DNA from: [Enterobacter] lignolyticus SCF1
GTDB taxonomy: Bacteria > Pseudomonadota > Gammaproteobacteria > Enterobacterales > Enterobacteriaceae
Assembly (NCBI RefSeq): GCF_000164865.1
Contig: NC_014618.1
Span: forward strand, 1,054,001-1,118,000
Direction of reading: 5' to 3'
DNA length: 64,000 nucleotides
Numbering within the stretch: position 1 is the first letter of the stretch; each line of letters begins with the position of its first letter. Made by a program: the position numbers and the translations under genes. The notes beneath the pieces are model-generated. The model saw only the letters and a list, made by a program, of their open reading frames with translations. It was not told where the DNA came from and made no database searches. This document shows, one piece after another, positions 51,079 to 60,225 of this stretch.

Positions 51079-53811
51079 ATGACTGACATGAAAGTAGAAA
51101 ACCGGAAATTAAACCGGCTGACGTCAGAAAATGATAAGCAAAATAAGAAAAGCTTTCCGATTGAAGCGGAAGCGTTTAACAGCCCGGAACATACGCTTTC
51201 ACGGCTGGAGAGCGATCGTCGCGGCCTGTACGTCGATGACGCCCGCGAACGGCTGCTGGCGTATGGCCGCAACGAGGTGGCGCACGAGCAGGCGCCGCCC
51301 GCGCTGGTGCAGCTGCTGCAGGCATTCAATAACCCGTTTATTTACGTTCTGATGGCGCTGGCCGTCGTGAGTTTCTTCACCGACTTCTGGCTTCCACTGC
51401 GCAGCGGTGAAGAAACTGACCTGACGGGGGTGACGATTATTCTGACCATGGTCAGCCTGAGCGGCCTGCTGCGTTTCTGGCAGGAGTTTCGCACCAACAA
51501 GGCCGCCCAGGCGCTGAAGTCGATGGTCAGAACAACCGCCACGGTGCTGCGTCGCGGTGGTGAGGGCAACGAGCCGCTAAAAATGGAAATCGCCGTTGAG
51601 GAGCTGGTGCCGGGCGACATTATCTTTCTCGCCGCGGGCGACATGGTGCCCGCGGATGTCCGGCTGCTGGAGTCCCGCGATCTGTTCGTCAGCCAGTCGA
51701 TTCTCACCGGCGAATCTCTGCCGGTAGAAAAATATGACGTGATGGCGAGCGTCTCCGGTAAGGACAGCCAGCAGCTGGCGGCGCCCGATCGCAGCAAAAG
51801 CCTGCTGGAGCTGGGCAATATCTGCCTGATGGGCACCAACGTGACCAGCGGCAGGGCGCAGGCGGTCGTGGTGGCGACCGGCGGCCAGACCTGGTTCGGC
51901 TCGCTGGCGAAATCCATTGTCGGTACACGTACGCAAACGGCGTTCGACCGCGGCGTGAACAGCGTCAGCTGGCTGCTGATCCGCTTTATGCTGGTGATGG
52001 TGCCGATAGTCTTGCTGATCAACGGCTTCAGCAAAGGCGACTGGGTCGAAGCCTCGCTGTTTGCGCTGGCGGTCGCCGTCGGCCTGACGCCGGAGATGCT
52101 GCCGATGATCGTCAGCTCCAACCTGGCGAAGGGCGCCATCGCCATGTCGCGCCGTAAAGTGATCGTCAAGCGGCTGAACGCTATCCAGAATTTCGGCGCT
52201 ATGGACGTACTGTGCACCGATAAAACCGGCACCCTGACCCAGGACCACATTATTCTCGAGCATCATCTGGATGCGGCGGGCGCTGAAAGCAGCCGGGTGC
52301 TGACGCTGGCCTGGCTCAACAGCAACAGCCAGAGCGGCACCCGCAACCTGATGGACCGCGCGATTTTGCGCTTTGGCGAGGGACGACTGGCGGCGGGAGT
52401 TAAGGAGGGGTTCGTTAAGCTCGATGAGCTGCCCTTCGATTTTGTGCGCCGCCGCGTGTCGGTTTCCGTGGAAGATGTGCGCGACGGCCGCAGAAGCCTT
52501 ATCTGCAAAGGCGCGGTGGAAGAGATGCTGATGGTCGCCACGCACCTGCGCGAAGGGGAAAACGTGGTGGCGCTGGACCAGACGCGCCGTGACCTGCTGC
52601 TGGCAAAAACGCAGGATTACAACGCGCAGGGGTTCCGCGTGCTGCTGGTGGCGATGCGTCATCTGGACGATGCCTCCCTCACGAGGCCGCTTTGCACCGA
52701 CGATGAGCAGGGCCTGACGATTGAAGGGATGCTGACGTTCCTCGATCCGCCGAAAGAGAGCGCGGAAAAAGCCATTACCGCGCTGCGCGATAACGGCGTG
52801 GCGGTAAAGGTGCTGACCGGCGACAACCCGATAGTCACTACCCGTATTTGCCTGGAGGTGGGGATTGACCCGCACGGTATTCTGACCGGCCCGGAAGTCG
52901 AGGCCATGTCGGATAGCGAACTGGCGCAGGCGGTGGAGCAACGCGCTGTGTTCGCCAAACTGACGCCGTTGCAAAAATCCCGCATTCTGAAGGCGCTGCA
53001 AAAGAACGGGCATACCGTCGGTTTCCTCGGCGACGGCATTAACGACGCCCCGGCGTTGCGCGATGCCGACGTGGGGATTTCCGTCGACAGCGCAGCAGAT
53101 ATTGCCAAAGAGTCATCGGATATTATTTTGCTGGAAAAAGATCTTGGGGTGCTGGAAGAGGGGGTGATCAAAGGCCGCGAGACCTTCGGGAATATCATCA
53201 AGTACCTGAATATGACCGCCAGCTCCAACTTCGGCAACGTGTTCTCCGTACTGGTGGCCAGCGCGTTTATCCCGTTCCTGCCGATGCTGGCGATTCATCT
53301 GCTGATCCAGAACCTGATGTACGACATTTCCCAACTGTCGCTGCCATGGGACAAAATGGATAAAGAGTTTTTACGTAAGCCGCGCAAGTGGGACGCCAAA
53401 AACATAGGCCGTTTCATGCTGTGGATCGGGCCGACCTCGTCCATTTTCGATATCACTACCTTTGCGCTGATGTGGTACGTCTTTGCGGCAAACCACGTTG
53501 AAGCTCAGGCGCTATTCCAGTCCGGCTGGTTTATTGAGGGGCTGCTGTCGCAAACGCTGGTGGTACACATGTTAAGGACGCAGAAAATCCCGTTTATACA
53601 GAGCCGCGCGACGCTGCCGGTGCTGCTCACCACCGCCTGCATTATGGTCATTGGTATCTATATTCCCTTCTCGCCGCTGGGCGCCATGGTGGGGCTTGAG
53701 CCGCTGCCGCTAAGCTACTTCCCGTGGCTGGTGGCGACGCTTCTGAGCTATTGCCTCGTGGCGCAGGGGATGAAGCGCTTTTATATCAAACGCTTTGGTC
53801 AGTGGTTCTGA
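51079..53811 (+). CDS. mgtB: Magnesium-transporting P-type ATPase MgtB
   Basis: 910 residues from the ATG giving MTDMKVENRKLNR (Salmonella MgtB 908); a start 17 codons earlier is not supported, while GGGG lies before the chosen one. P-type landmarks: GDMVPADVRLL, ILTGESLPVEK, the phosphorylation motif CTDKTGTLT with D381, KGAVEEM in the N-domain, and GDGINDAPALRDADVG. Ten membrane helices are expected. The C-terminal third is almost identical to Salmonella MgtB, and mgtC just upstream separates it from mgtA. Confidence 0.96.
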   Translation: MTDMKVENRKLNRLTSENDKQNKKSFPIEAEAFNSPEHTLSRLESDRRGLYVDDARERLLAYGRNEVAHEQAPPALVQLLQAFNNPFIYVLMALAVVSFFTDFWLPLRSGEETDLTGVTIILTMVSLSGLLRFWQEFRTNKAAQALKSMVRTTATVLRRGGEGNEPLKMEIAVEELVPGDIIFLAAGDMVPADVRLLESRDLFVSQSILTGESLPVEKYDVMASVSGKDSQQLAAPDRSKSLLELGNICLMGTNVTSGRAQAVVVATGGQTWFGSLAKSIVGTRTQTAFDRGVNSVSWLLIRFMLVMVPIVLLINGFSKGDWVEASLFALAVAVGLTPEMLPMIVSSNLAKGAIAMSRRKVIVKRLNAIQNFGAMDVLCTDKTGTLTQDHIILEHHLDAAGAESSRVLTLAWLNSNSQSGTRNLMDRAILRFGEGRLAAGVKEGFVKLDELPFDFVRRRVSVSVEDVRDGRRSLICKGAVEEMLMVATHLREGENVVALDQTRRDLLLAKTQDYNAQGFRVLLVAMRHLDDASLTRPLCTDDEQGLTIEGMLTFLDPPKESAEKAITALRDNGVAVKVLTGDNPIVTTRICLEVGIDPHGILTGPEVEAMSDSELAQAVEQRAVFAKLTPLQKSRILKALQKNGHTVGFLGDGINDAPALRDADVGISVDSAADIAKESSDIILLEKDLGVLEEGVIKGRETFGNIIKYLNMTASSNFGNVFSVLVASAFIPFLPMLAIHLLIQNLMYDISQLSLPWDKMDKEFLRKPRKWDAKNIGRFMLWIGPTSSIFDITTFALMWYVFAANHVEAQALFQSGWFIEGLLSQTLVVHMLRTQKIPFIQSRATLPVLLTTACIMVIGIYIPFSPLGAMVGLEPLPLSYFPWLVATLLSYCLVAQGMKRFYIKRFGQWF

Positions 53812-53829
53812 CCTGGCCGGGAGGGACGT

Positions 53830-53916
53830 ATGCGTAAACGTAGCGTGGAGCCTGTGTTCATCCAGGTCATTATTTTCGCGGTCCTGATTATTTTACTCAC
53901 GGTGTTTGTTCGTTAA
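53830..53916 (+). CDS. 28-residue membrane peptide after mgtB (MgtU/MgtR-like)
   Basis: ATG at 53830 with GAGGG 5-6 nt upstream opens 28 codons: a basic N-terminus (MRKRSVEP) and one helix (VFIQVIIFAVLIILLTVFV). Salmonella has two peptides here: MgtR (30 residues, promotes MgtC degradation) and MgtU (28 residues, protects MgtB). Length and position fit MgtU better, but I cannot align them. A terminator follows directly, so it ends the operon. Confidence 0.7.
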   Translation: MRKRSVEPVFIQVIIFAVLIILLTVFVR

Positions 53917-53926
53917 CCCGGAAGCG

Positions 53927-53952
53927 GGGACGCGCAGGGCGCGTCCCTTTTT
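53927..53952 (+). terminator. mgtCB operon terminator
   Basis: 9-bp perfect stem GGGACGCGC / GCGCGTCCC with AGG loop, followed by TTTTTC. Confidence 0.93.
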
Positions 53953-54063
53953 CACTTTCCGGCTGATTATAATATTTATCATATATTCATTATCCTGCCG
54001 TATCGTTTGGGCTATTATCCCTAATATTATAGTGTCTTTCGGATGACAGTTTTCAGGTGGGAT

Positions 54064-54693
54064 ATGAGTGAGTTTGAGGCCCGCACAGCAATCATTGTCG
54101 ATGATCATCCCCTGGCGCGCGTCGCCATTCGCGGTGTACTTGAAAAACAGCGGATTACGGTGGTCAGCGAGTATGAGGATGGGATGACGACATTAAGAGC
54201 ATTGACAAAAAATACAGTAGATATTGTCATTGTAGATGTCGAAATACCCGGCATCAATGGCGTGGAACTGGTCGAGAAGCTCAGATCGCAGCAGTTCTCT
54301 GGAATATTAATCGTCGTCTCAGCTAAAAACGATCGTTACTACAGTAAACGTTGCGCGCAAGCAGGCGCTAACGCGTTCATCAGTAAGAAACAGGGAATGG
54401 AGAATATTCTTGCTGCTATCAATGCCGCGCAAGCTGGCTACAGCTACTTCCCATTTTTTCCGGAGGAGTCGTCGGCAACGCTCACGGATGCACAACGTCT
54501 GGAATCGCTTTCTACACAAGAGATGAAGGTCATGAGCTATGTGCTAAACGGGCTTGATAATACTCAGATTGGCGATGTCATGCATATCAGCGGCAAAACG
54601 GTCAGTACCTACAAAACCCGGTTAATGGATAAGTTAGGCTGCAAATCGCTAATTGAGCTGCTCTCATTTGCCCATCAAAATAAGCTGACCTGA
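54064..54693 (+). CDS. EvgA/BvgA/KvgA-like response regulator
   Basis: 209 residues from the ATG giving MSEFEART, with AGGTGGG just before it. Receiver domain (about 8-125): acidic pair in VDDHP, phospho-acceptor D58 in IVDVEIPG, conserved Lys in FISKKQG. LuxR/NarL HTH (about 145-205): LSTQEMKVMSYVLNGLDNTQIGDVMHISGKTVSTYKTRLMDKLG. Its stop shares one base with the sensor ATG, so they form a pair. The nearby fimbrial locus is the likely target. Acid-resistance control, as for EvgA, is an alternative. Confidence 0.92.
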   Translation: MSEFEARTAIIVDDHPLARVAIRGVLEKQRITVVSEYEDGMTTLRALTKNTVDIVIVDVEIPGINGVELVEKLRSQQFSGILIVVSAKNDRYYSKRCAQAGANAFISKKQGMENILAAINAAQAGYSYFPFFPEESSATLTDAQRLESLSTQEMKVMSYVLNGLDNTQIGDVMHISGKTVSTYKTRLMDKLGCKSLIELLSFAHQNKLT

Positions 54694-57600
54694 TGATGAT
54701 GAGGCGATGGCTTGCGATAGCGCTTATGCTGTTGTCGATAATCGGATGGCGCGCTGATGCGCGAGATGATGCTCCGGTTGAACTTGAGCTGTCAGGCTAC
54801 AACTATATCACGCCGGTACCCGTATTTTTGACCGAGGATGATAAGCGCTGGTTGCAGCAGAAAAAGAGGCTTAATGTCGCGGTTTATCAACCGGAACAAG
54901 CCCCCCTCGTTCAGACAACTCTCACGGGGCGCTATCGGGGGATGAATGCCGATTATCTTGCACTGATTCAACATTCGCTGAGTATTCGTATCAACGTTAT
55001 GGCATACCGCAGCGAGGCGGATGCGATTAGCGCGCTAAAAGCGGGCAAAGTAGACATGGTATTAACCGGACTCGACAGCCACCCTTTTACGGATGATGGT
55101 CTTCAGTCCTCACAGCCGCTGGTGTACTCCTGGCCAAACCTGGTGACGTCGCTGACCAATGTTATGGCGCCGCTGCACAGTGCGCAAAGTACTCGTATTG
55201 CTATTGTCAATCACTACCCGGATGATGATTTTATTCATCAATCATTCCCCAATGCGGAGATCGCCAATTACCCCAGCTATCAGGAGGCGCTGAGTTCTGT
55301 TGCTAACGGTGAAAACGCCTGGTTCTTTGGAGACTCGCTGACAACCAGTACCTGGCTGTCCCAGGAGTTTAGCCAGGCGCTCAGTACGGTTAAATACTGG
55401 CCTGCGCCGCAGAAAACCAGCGTTTTTTTATTTTTACCTACCGGGAAGCGCCTGCTGTCGATTGTGAATAACACAATTGGGGGGATTGATGAGAATATAC
55501 ATGGGCAAATTGCTCAGTCGATGATCGATAAAGGTAATTTGTCATTTCTGATTGAACCGTTGAAGCTGACTCCGCGTGAAAAGCTGTGGCTTAAAAATCA
55601 TAAAACGTTGCGGGTGATTATTAACCCGTGGTTCGCGCCGTACACGATGGTAGACAGTAACCAGGAAATACGCGGTGTAGTGGGGGATATCCTTAATCTG
55701 GTTAGTCTGCAAACCGGTATACAATTTGAAACCGTTGTCGTCAAATCGAATGAGCACATGGTTTCTGAAATGAAAAAAGATAACTGGCATATTGTACAGG
55801 CAGCAACCTACGATTTGAGCCGTGAAAATTATCTCTCCTTCACCCACCCGTTTATCACGACGCAATTTGTCACCGTTGTCAGAAAAGGGAGTGCGCAGGA
55901 GACAATGCTGCGGGCGGGAAAACGGATTGCAATTAGCGCCGATCATACGTTGCTGGTCCGGTTAAAAGCCCGCTATCCGGGCATTCAGTGGGAAGAGGTG
56001 GATAACTCCAGTGTGGCGTTAAATCTTGTCGCGACTGAAAAAGTGGATGCTGCAATTTCGAACCAACTTACCGCCCGCTACCTGACTGAACATTATTATC
56101 CTGACCGGCTCACCTGGTTCTCAATTCCGGGAGAAGACCCGGCGGCCATTAGTTTTGCCGTTCCTCGATCCGAACCGGAGCTGCGACAGATCCTTGATAA
56201 AGCGCTGGATGATATTCCACACAAAGAAATTTTGCAGATTGTCAGCAAATGGATCCGTTTACCTGATGTCAAAATAGATACCTGGGAACTGTATAATAAG
56301 CCTTTCTACCTGGTGACAATGCTGGCCGTGTTGCTGGTGTTGAGCATGTTGCTGTGGGCAATTTATCTGGTGAGGGACGTCCAAATAAGAAAACGTTCTC
56401 AGCGTTTACTGGAGGTTGAGCGAAATAAAGCGCAGCAGGCAAATGAGGAGAAAAGAGCATTTCTCTCACATATGAGCCATGAGATTCGTACTCCGGTCAG
56501 CGCTATTATGGGATTTCTGGAACTCCTGCAATTGTCCCCCGCACATTTCACTCCGGAAGATAAAGCATCGATTGATCAGGCGGCTCAGGCATCACGTTCA
56601 TTGCTAAAGCTGATCGGCGAGATTCTTGATCTGGAAAAAATTGAGTCTGGTCTGTTGGAAGTGGTTCCGCAATGGGTATATCCGGATACTTTGGTCATGG
56701 AGAAGATGTCTCTGTTTAGCGCGTTGGCTGCGCAAAAAGGGATCGAGCTGCGTTATGACTCGCGTTTAGATTCGAAGGAAACAATGCGACTCGATCCGCA
56801 GCTGTTGGGCCAGGTACTCACTAACCTTATTGGTAATGCGGTAAAATTTACTTCACAGGGACATGTCCTGGTTTCGTCAATGAAGCTTCGCGATACGCTG
56901 GTGCTTTCCGTGAGTGATTCCGGTCCCGGTATTAGTGCTGAGGAACAAAAGCGACTATTCACGGCTTTTAGTCAGGGGACGGTTGGGGAGCAGCATAGCG
57001 GTTCTGGCCTGGGTCTGGCAATCAGTCGGGCCCTGGTAACACAAATGGCCGGAACAATCGTACTGCAAAGCGCAATAAACCAGGGAACTACCGTGACGCT
57101 GAATTTGCCGGTACTGACGTCATTTGAAGCCATTCCCGTACCTGCGCAATCTACGTCTATTCCTTCGGTTATTCGGGGGGAGCTGCGGGTGCTAATTGCT
57201 GACGATCATCCCTCCAGCCGATTGCTGTTAAAACGCCAGCTTGCCATGCTGGGTATTGCTGCGGATGAGGTTGATAATGGAGCCGCAGCATTACGCTATA
57301 TACAGCAAGGTCATTATGATTTGCTGATTACCGATTTTAATATGCCGGTAATGAACGGAATTGAACTGACTCGACAGATACGAAGGTTCGATCCTGAACT
57401 CACCATCTGGGGACTGACGGCGACGGCTCAGGAACATGAGCGCGACCGAAGTCTCGCGGCAGGCATGAATGCTTGTCTTTTCAAGCCGATCACATTATCG
57501 CAAATTTCACAATTACTTTCAGACTATTACGATACAGGTGATACTACCTTCGATATCGAACGCCTCGCTTTATTGGCGCAAGGTAATCGAACGTTGATGC

Positions 57601-57878
57601 TCCGGGCGTTGCAAGATGCGCAAGACGAAAACCGTCGTGATTTAGTTTTGGCCCGGCAAAAAGCGCAGTCAGGAGACTATTCGACTGTAAAACAGCATAT
57701 CCATCGTATCAACGGAACGGCTCAGCTTCTGGGCGTTGAGATGTTAATGAATGCTGCGCAATCTCTGGAAAATAAATTGCCTGACGGTATTCCGGCGGCG
57801 GTCCTTGCTGCTGAACTTGATCATATCGAACGCCTACTTACCGAGCTGGATCTCGCCATCAAGAAATTTACTCCATAA
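54693..57878 (+). CDS. BvgS/EvgS-like hybrid sensor kinase lacking a PAS domain
   Basis: 1061 residues. Order: signal peptide (about 1-24); two tandem periplasmic Venus-flytrap (SBP_bac_3) domains (about 45-270 and 290-520, second starting LTPREKLWLKNHKTLRV); one transmembrane helix (538-561); a coiled linker of about 34 residues; HisKA with H596 in SHMSHEIRTP; HATPase (NLIGNAVKF, DSGPGIS, GSGLGLAIS); receiver with D881 in LLITDFNMP; HPt with H1004 in HRINGTAQLLG. E. coli EvgS (1197) and BvgS (1238) have a PAS domain between membrane and kinase; here there is no room for one. Confidence 0.95.
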   Translation: MMMRRWLAIALMLLSIIGWRADARDDAPVELELSGYNYITPVPVFLTEDDKRWLQQKKRLNVAVYQPEQAPLVQTTLTGRYRGMNADYLALIQHSLSIRINVMAYRSEADAISALKAGKVDMVLTGLDSHPFTDDGLQSSQPLVYSWPNLVTSLTNVMAPLHSAQSTRIAIVNHYPDDDFIHQSFPNAEIANYPSYQEALSSVANGENAWFFGDSLTTSTWLSQEFSQALSTVKYWPAPQKTSVFLFLPTGKRLLSIVNNTIGGIDENIHGQIAQSMIDKGNLSFLIEPLKLTPREKLWLKNHKTLRVIINPWFAPYTMVDSNQEIRGVVGDILNLVSLQTGIQFETVVVKSNEHMVSEMKKDNWHIVQAATYDLSRENYLSFTHPFITTQFVTVVRKGSAQETMLRAGKRIAISADHTLLVRLKARYPGIQWEEVDNSSVALNLVATEKVDAAISNQLTARYLTEHYYPDRLTWFSIPGEDPAAISFAVPRSEPELRQILDKALDDIPHKEILQIVSKWIRLPDVKIDTWELYNKPFYLVTMLAVLLVLSMLLWAIYLVRDVQIRKRSQRLLEVERNKAQQANEEKRAFLSHMSHEIRTPVSAIMGFLELLQLSPAHFTPEDKASIDQAAQASRSLLKLIGEILDLEKIESGLLEVVPQWVYPDTLVMEKMSLFSALAAQKGIELRYDSRLDSKETMRLDPQLLGQVLTNLIGNAVKFTSQGHVLVSSMKLRDTLVLSVSDSGPGISAEEQKRLFTAFSQGTVGEQHSGSGLGLAISRALVTQMAGTIVLQSAINQGTTVTLNLPVLTSFEAIPVPAQSTSIPSVIRGELRVLIADDHPSSRLLLKRQLAMLGIAADEVDNGAAALRYIQQGHYDLLITDFNMPVMNGIELTRQIRRFDPELTIWGLTATAQEHERDRSLAAGMNACLFKPITLSQISQLLSDYYDTGDTTFDIERLALLAQGNRTLMLRALQDAQDENRRDLVLARQKAQSGDYSTVKQHIHRINGTAQLLGVEMLMNAAQSLENKLPDGIPAAVLAAELDHIERLLTELDLAIKKFTP

Positions 57879-58337
57879 CTTCCTGTCCTACGCCTGTAGG
57901 CGGCACCTGACAGAATAATAAGGCGTCGCTGATGTTGCTCCACTGTTAACCAGGTAAAATGAGCCCTGTGTTAGACAGAACATGTTTCGTTAACGGCTCT
58001 AGGGATATTTCCTAAGAAAAATCCATTTTTCCGTTTATTCCAAGTTTTGGCTATCAAACAGACTTGGATCATTAAACCAGGCCTATCTGTGGCAATAGTC
58101 TTAAATTTACATAAATGGATTTTAAATGGTTTTTTATTCTGAATTTTTGGATTGTTAATGGATTATTAATCTTTAGGTCGTGAAAAGTTAGAAGAAACGA
58201 TCGTTTTTAAGATTGTATTCAAAATCCATTATTTTTGTGGTGTCATCTGGAGTCGTTTTCTGTAAATTTTACAACCGAGCATGAAGTGTGTTTCTGACAC
58301 AAAATAAGCAAAGAGGGTATGCCGAAAAGGAAATTTT
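57879..58337. other. Intergenic region before the fimbrial locus
   Basis: 459 nt, very AT-rich after about 57980, no supportable gene. It holds the block AAAATCCATTT (58018-58028), its reverse complement AAATGGATTTT (58113-58123) and a third copy AAAATCCATT (58221-58230), plus an inverted CCAAGT / ACTTGG (58040-58067). These are candidate regulator sites. No clear terminator follows the sensor gene. Confidence 0.5.
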
Positions 58338-58862
58338 ATGGATTTATCAGATTCCATTTTTTCTGATGATTACTTTTTTATCGTCGGCATCAGTGCGTTA
58401 TTAACGTCGGAGTTGATTGATGAAAACTACTACATAGTAGATGTTGAAGCGACAAACCTTCTGCAAATTAAAAGGCATTTATTTCCTGGTCGGAAGATAA
58501 TTGCATTTATAACCAATGATCTGGACTACTATGCACTAAAACACATACAGAATATTATGTTTGTTGATAAAAGGCGCAGGTTAAATGAAATATTATCTTG
58601 TCTGTTTGTCAAAGATTCCCGTTTTAGATACCGAGTGAGGTATACGCTTTCGTTGCGTGAAAATGAAGTGCTTTCATGTATGCAAAAAGGGCTTGATGCG
58701 AGTGAGATTGGGAAATGCCTGGGGATAACTGTTAAAACCTTTTATACCCACCGCCGCAGTTTGATTTTTAAGCTTCAGGCCGAAAACCGTATATCGCTAT
58801 ACCGTAATATTGCTCGGGCAGAAAGATATAAACGGAATACTTGTGAATATAATCTGTTGTGA
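58338..58862 (+). CDS. LuxR-type fimbrial regulator
   Basis: 174 residues. The N-terminal part (about 1-105) has a receiver-like alpha/beta pattern but no phospho-acceptor cluster that I can identify. The C-terminal HTH (about 110-165) is clear: LSLRENEVLSCMQKGLDASEIGKCLGITVKTFYTHRRSL. AAGGAAA lies before the ATG. It stands 111 nt before the pilin gene and is probably its specific activator, comparable in position to LuxR-type regulators of other fimbrial loci. Confidence 0.85.
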   Translation: MDLSDSIFSDDYFFIVGISALLTSELIDENYYIVDVEATNLLQIKRHLFPGRKIIAFITNDLDYYALKHIQNIMFVDKRRRLNEILSCLFVKDSRFRYRVRYTLSLRENEVLSCMQKGLDASEIGKCLGITVKTFYTHRRSLIFKLQAENRISLYRNIARAERYKRNTCEYNLL

Positions 58863-58973
58863 ACAGAGAATTGGATTTGCCTGAAGTGTTACTCACTAGA
58901 GGGTATTGTTAAATATCACTAAATGTTACAGCGCGTTATTATAAAACATTTTAACTTAATCACTGGATTTCAT

Positions 58974-59489
58974 ATGAAGAATATATCGTTAGTCTCTGCG
59001 ATTTTATCGCTCTCTGTGCTGCAGGTGGCTAATGCTGCCGATGGCATGATCAATTTTACCGGTAATATCACCGGAACTGCATGTGTTGTTGATACTACAT
59101 CAGTTGCCGTCGATCTTGGAACTGTTTCTGCTTCGGCATTTTCAGGGGGTGCTGGCACGACAGCAGCAGCCAAACGTTTTAACATTGTGCTGAAATCCTG
59201 CCCCGCCAGTATTTCCAGCGCCAGTATTCGTTTTGACGGTACCACAAATACTATCAATCCATCTATTTTAGCGCTGAGTACCGGTGAGCCGGCGTCGAAT
59301 GTTGGAGTGGCAATTTATGAGCAGGATAACGCTACACTCATTCCGATTGGCTCTGCGTCAGCTGATGTGGCGCTGTTAGCAGATGTCAATAATACGCTGA
59401 CCTACTTTGCCAAATATATGTCAACGGGTACAACCGTTGGTGTTGGATCGGCAAGGTCGTCAACCGCATTTACCGTTACGTATCAGTAA
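58974..59489 (+). CDS. Major fimbrial subunit (type 1-like pilin)
   Basis: 171 residues from the ATG giving MKNISLVSA; a start 17 codons upstream would bury the signal peptide. Cleavage is likely after ANA (residue 22-23). The FimA fold is shown by the donor-strand-like GMINFTGNITGTACVVD, cysteines C39- and C77-like positions forming the usual disulfide, and the C-terminal beta-zipper with penultimate Tyr (FTVTYQ). Confidence 0.95.
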   Translation: MKNISLVSAILSLSVLQVANAADGMINFTGNITGTACVVDTTSVAVDLGTVSASAFSGGAGTTAAAKRFNIVLKSCPASISSASIRFDGTTNTINPSILALSTGEPASNVGVAIYEQDNATLIPIGSASADVALLADVNNTLTYFAKYMSTGTTVGVGSARSSTAFTVTYQ

Positions 59490-59493
59490 AAAG

Positions 59494-59513
59494 CAGGGCC
59501 ATTCGTGGCCCTG
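59494..59513 (+). terminator. Intercistronic hairpin after the pilin gene
   Basis: CAGGGCCA-TTCG-TGGCCCTG, 8-bp stem with a stable UUCG-type tetraloop and no U-run. Such hairpins lower expression of the assembly genes relative to the major subunit. Confidence 0.65.
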
Positions 59514-59536
59514 AACAATTAATCCAGGATGTATTC

Positions 59537-60214
59537 ATGCTTCAGAAAATATATAGAGTAGCGGCGGTTGGGGTTTTGTTTAGCTCTACTGTGGCCATCA
59601 GCGGTGTGGAAATAGGTGGTACTCGTGTTATCTATAACGGTAGTGCAAATCAGGCGGCAATCAGCGTTAACAATCCGGATAATAATCCGTATCTGATTCA
59701 GTCGTGGGTGAGTAAAAATGAAAATAGCGATGACGGTGACAGCGCATTTACCACAACGCCACCCTTATTTAAGCTGAATCCGCATGCGCAGAATTCGGTG
59801 CGTGTAATGCTCACCAATAACTCAGTACCTAAAGACAGAGAGAGTGTTTACTGGTTGAGCATAAAGGCAATTCCAGCGTCATCACCAGGTGCGAAAAATG
59901 AACTGCTGATCGCAGTGAAAAGTAAGATGAAGCTGTTGTACCGCCCGGCAGGATTAAAAGGTGATCCCTCACTGGCATATCAAAAATTAACGTTTTCACG
60001 TGAGGGTGGAAAGTTAAGTGTTCATAATCCATCGCCTTATAGTGTGTCGCTTTATGACGTTAAGGTAAATGGAAAGCAATTAGCAAAACCTCCAATGGTT
60101 TTACCATTTCAAACGATATCGCTATCTCAGTCGGCGGTAACGGGTAGTGAAGTTTCATGGCGTGCGATTAATGACTTCGGAGGTATTACGGCTGAGCATA
60201 AATTTAAAATGTAG
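59537..60214 (+). CDS. Periplasmic fimbrial chaperone (PapD/FimC family)
   Basis: 225 residues with a signal peptide (about 1-23, ending AIS). Two Ig-like domains: NQAAISVNNPDNNPYLIQSWVS, and the family signature RESVYWLSIKAIPASSP with the conserved subunit-binding Arg/Lys environment (R in GTRVIY-type strand A, K in LLIAVKSKMKLLYRP). It donates a strand to subunits and delivers them to the usher. AGGA lies 8 nt upstream. Confidence 0.95.
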   Translation: MLQKIYRVAAVGVLFSSTVAISGVEIGGTRVIYNGSANQAAISVNNPDNNPYLIQSWVSKNENSDDGDSAFTTTPPLFKLNPHAQNSVRVMLTNNSVPKDRESVYWLSIKAIPASSPGAKNELLIAVKSKMKLLYRPAGLKGDPSLAYQKLTFSREGGKLSVHNPSPYSVSLYDVKVNGKQLAKPPMVLPFQTISLSQSAVTGSEVSWRAINDFGGITAEHKFKM

Positions 60215-60225
60215 GTTAGGGTTTT

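Noticed and set aside
58930..58973. Upstream start for the fimbrial pilin at 58923
   Set aside because: It would place 17 extra residues before the signal peptide, so the ATG at 58974 is preferred.
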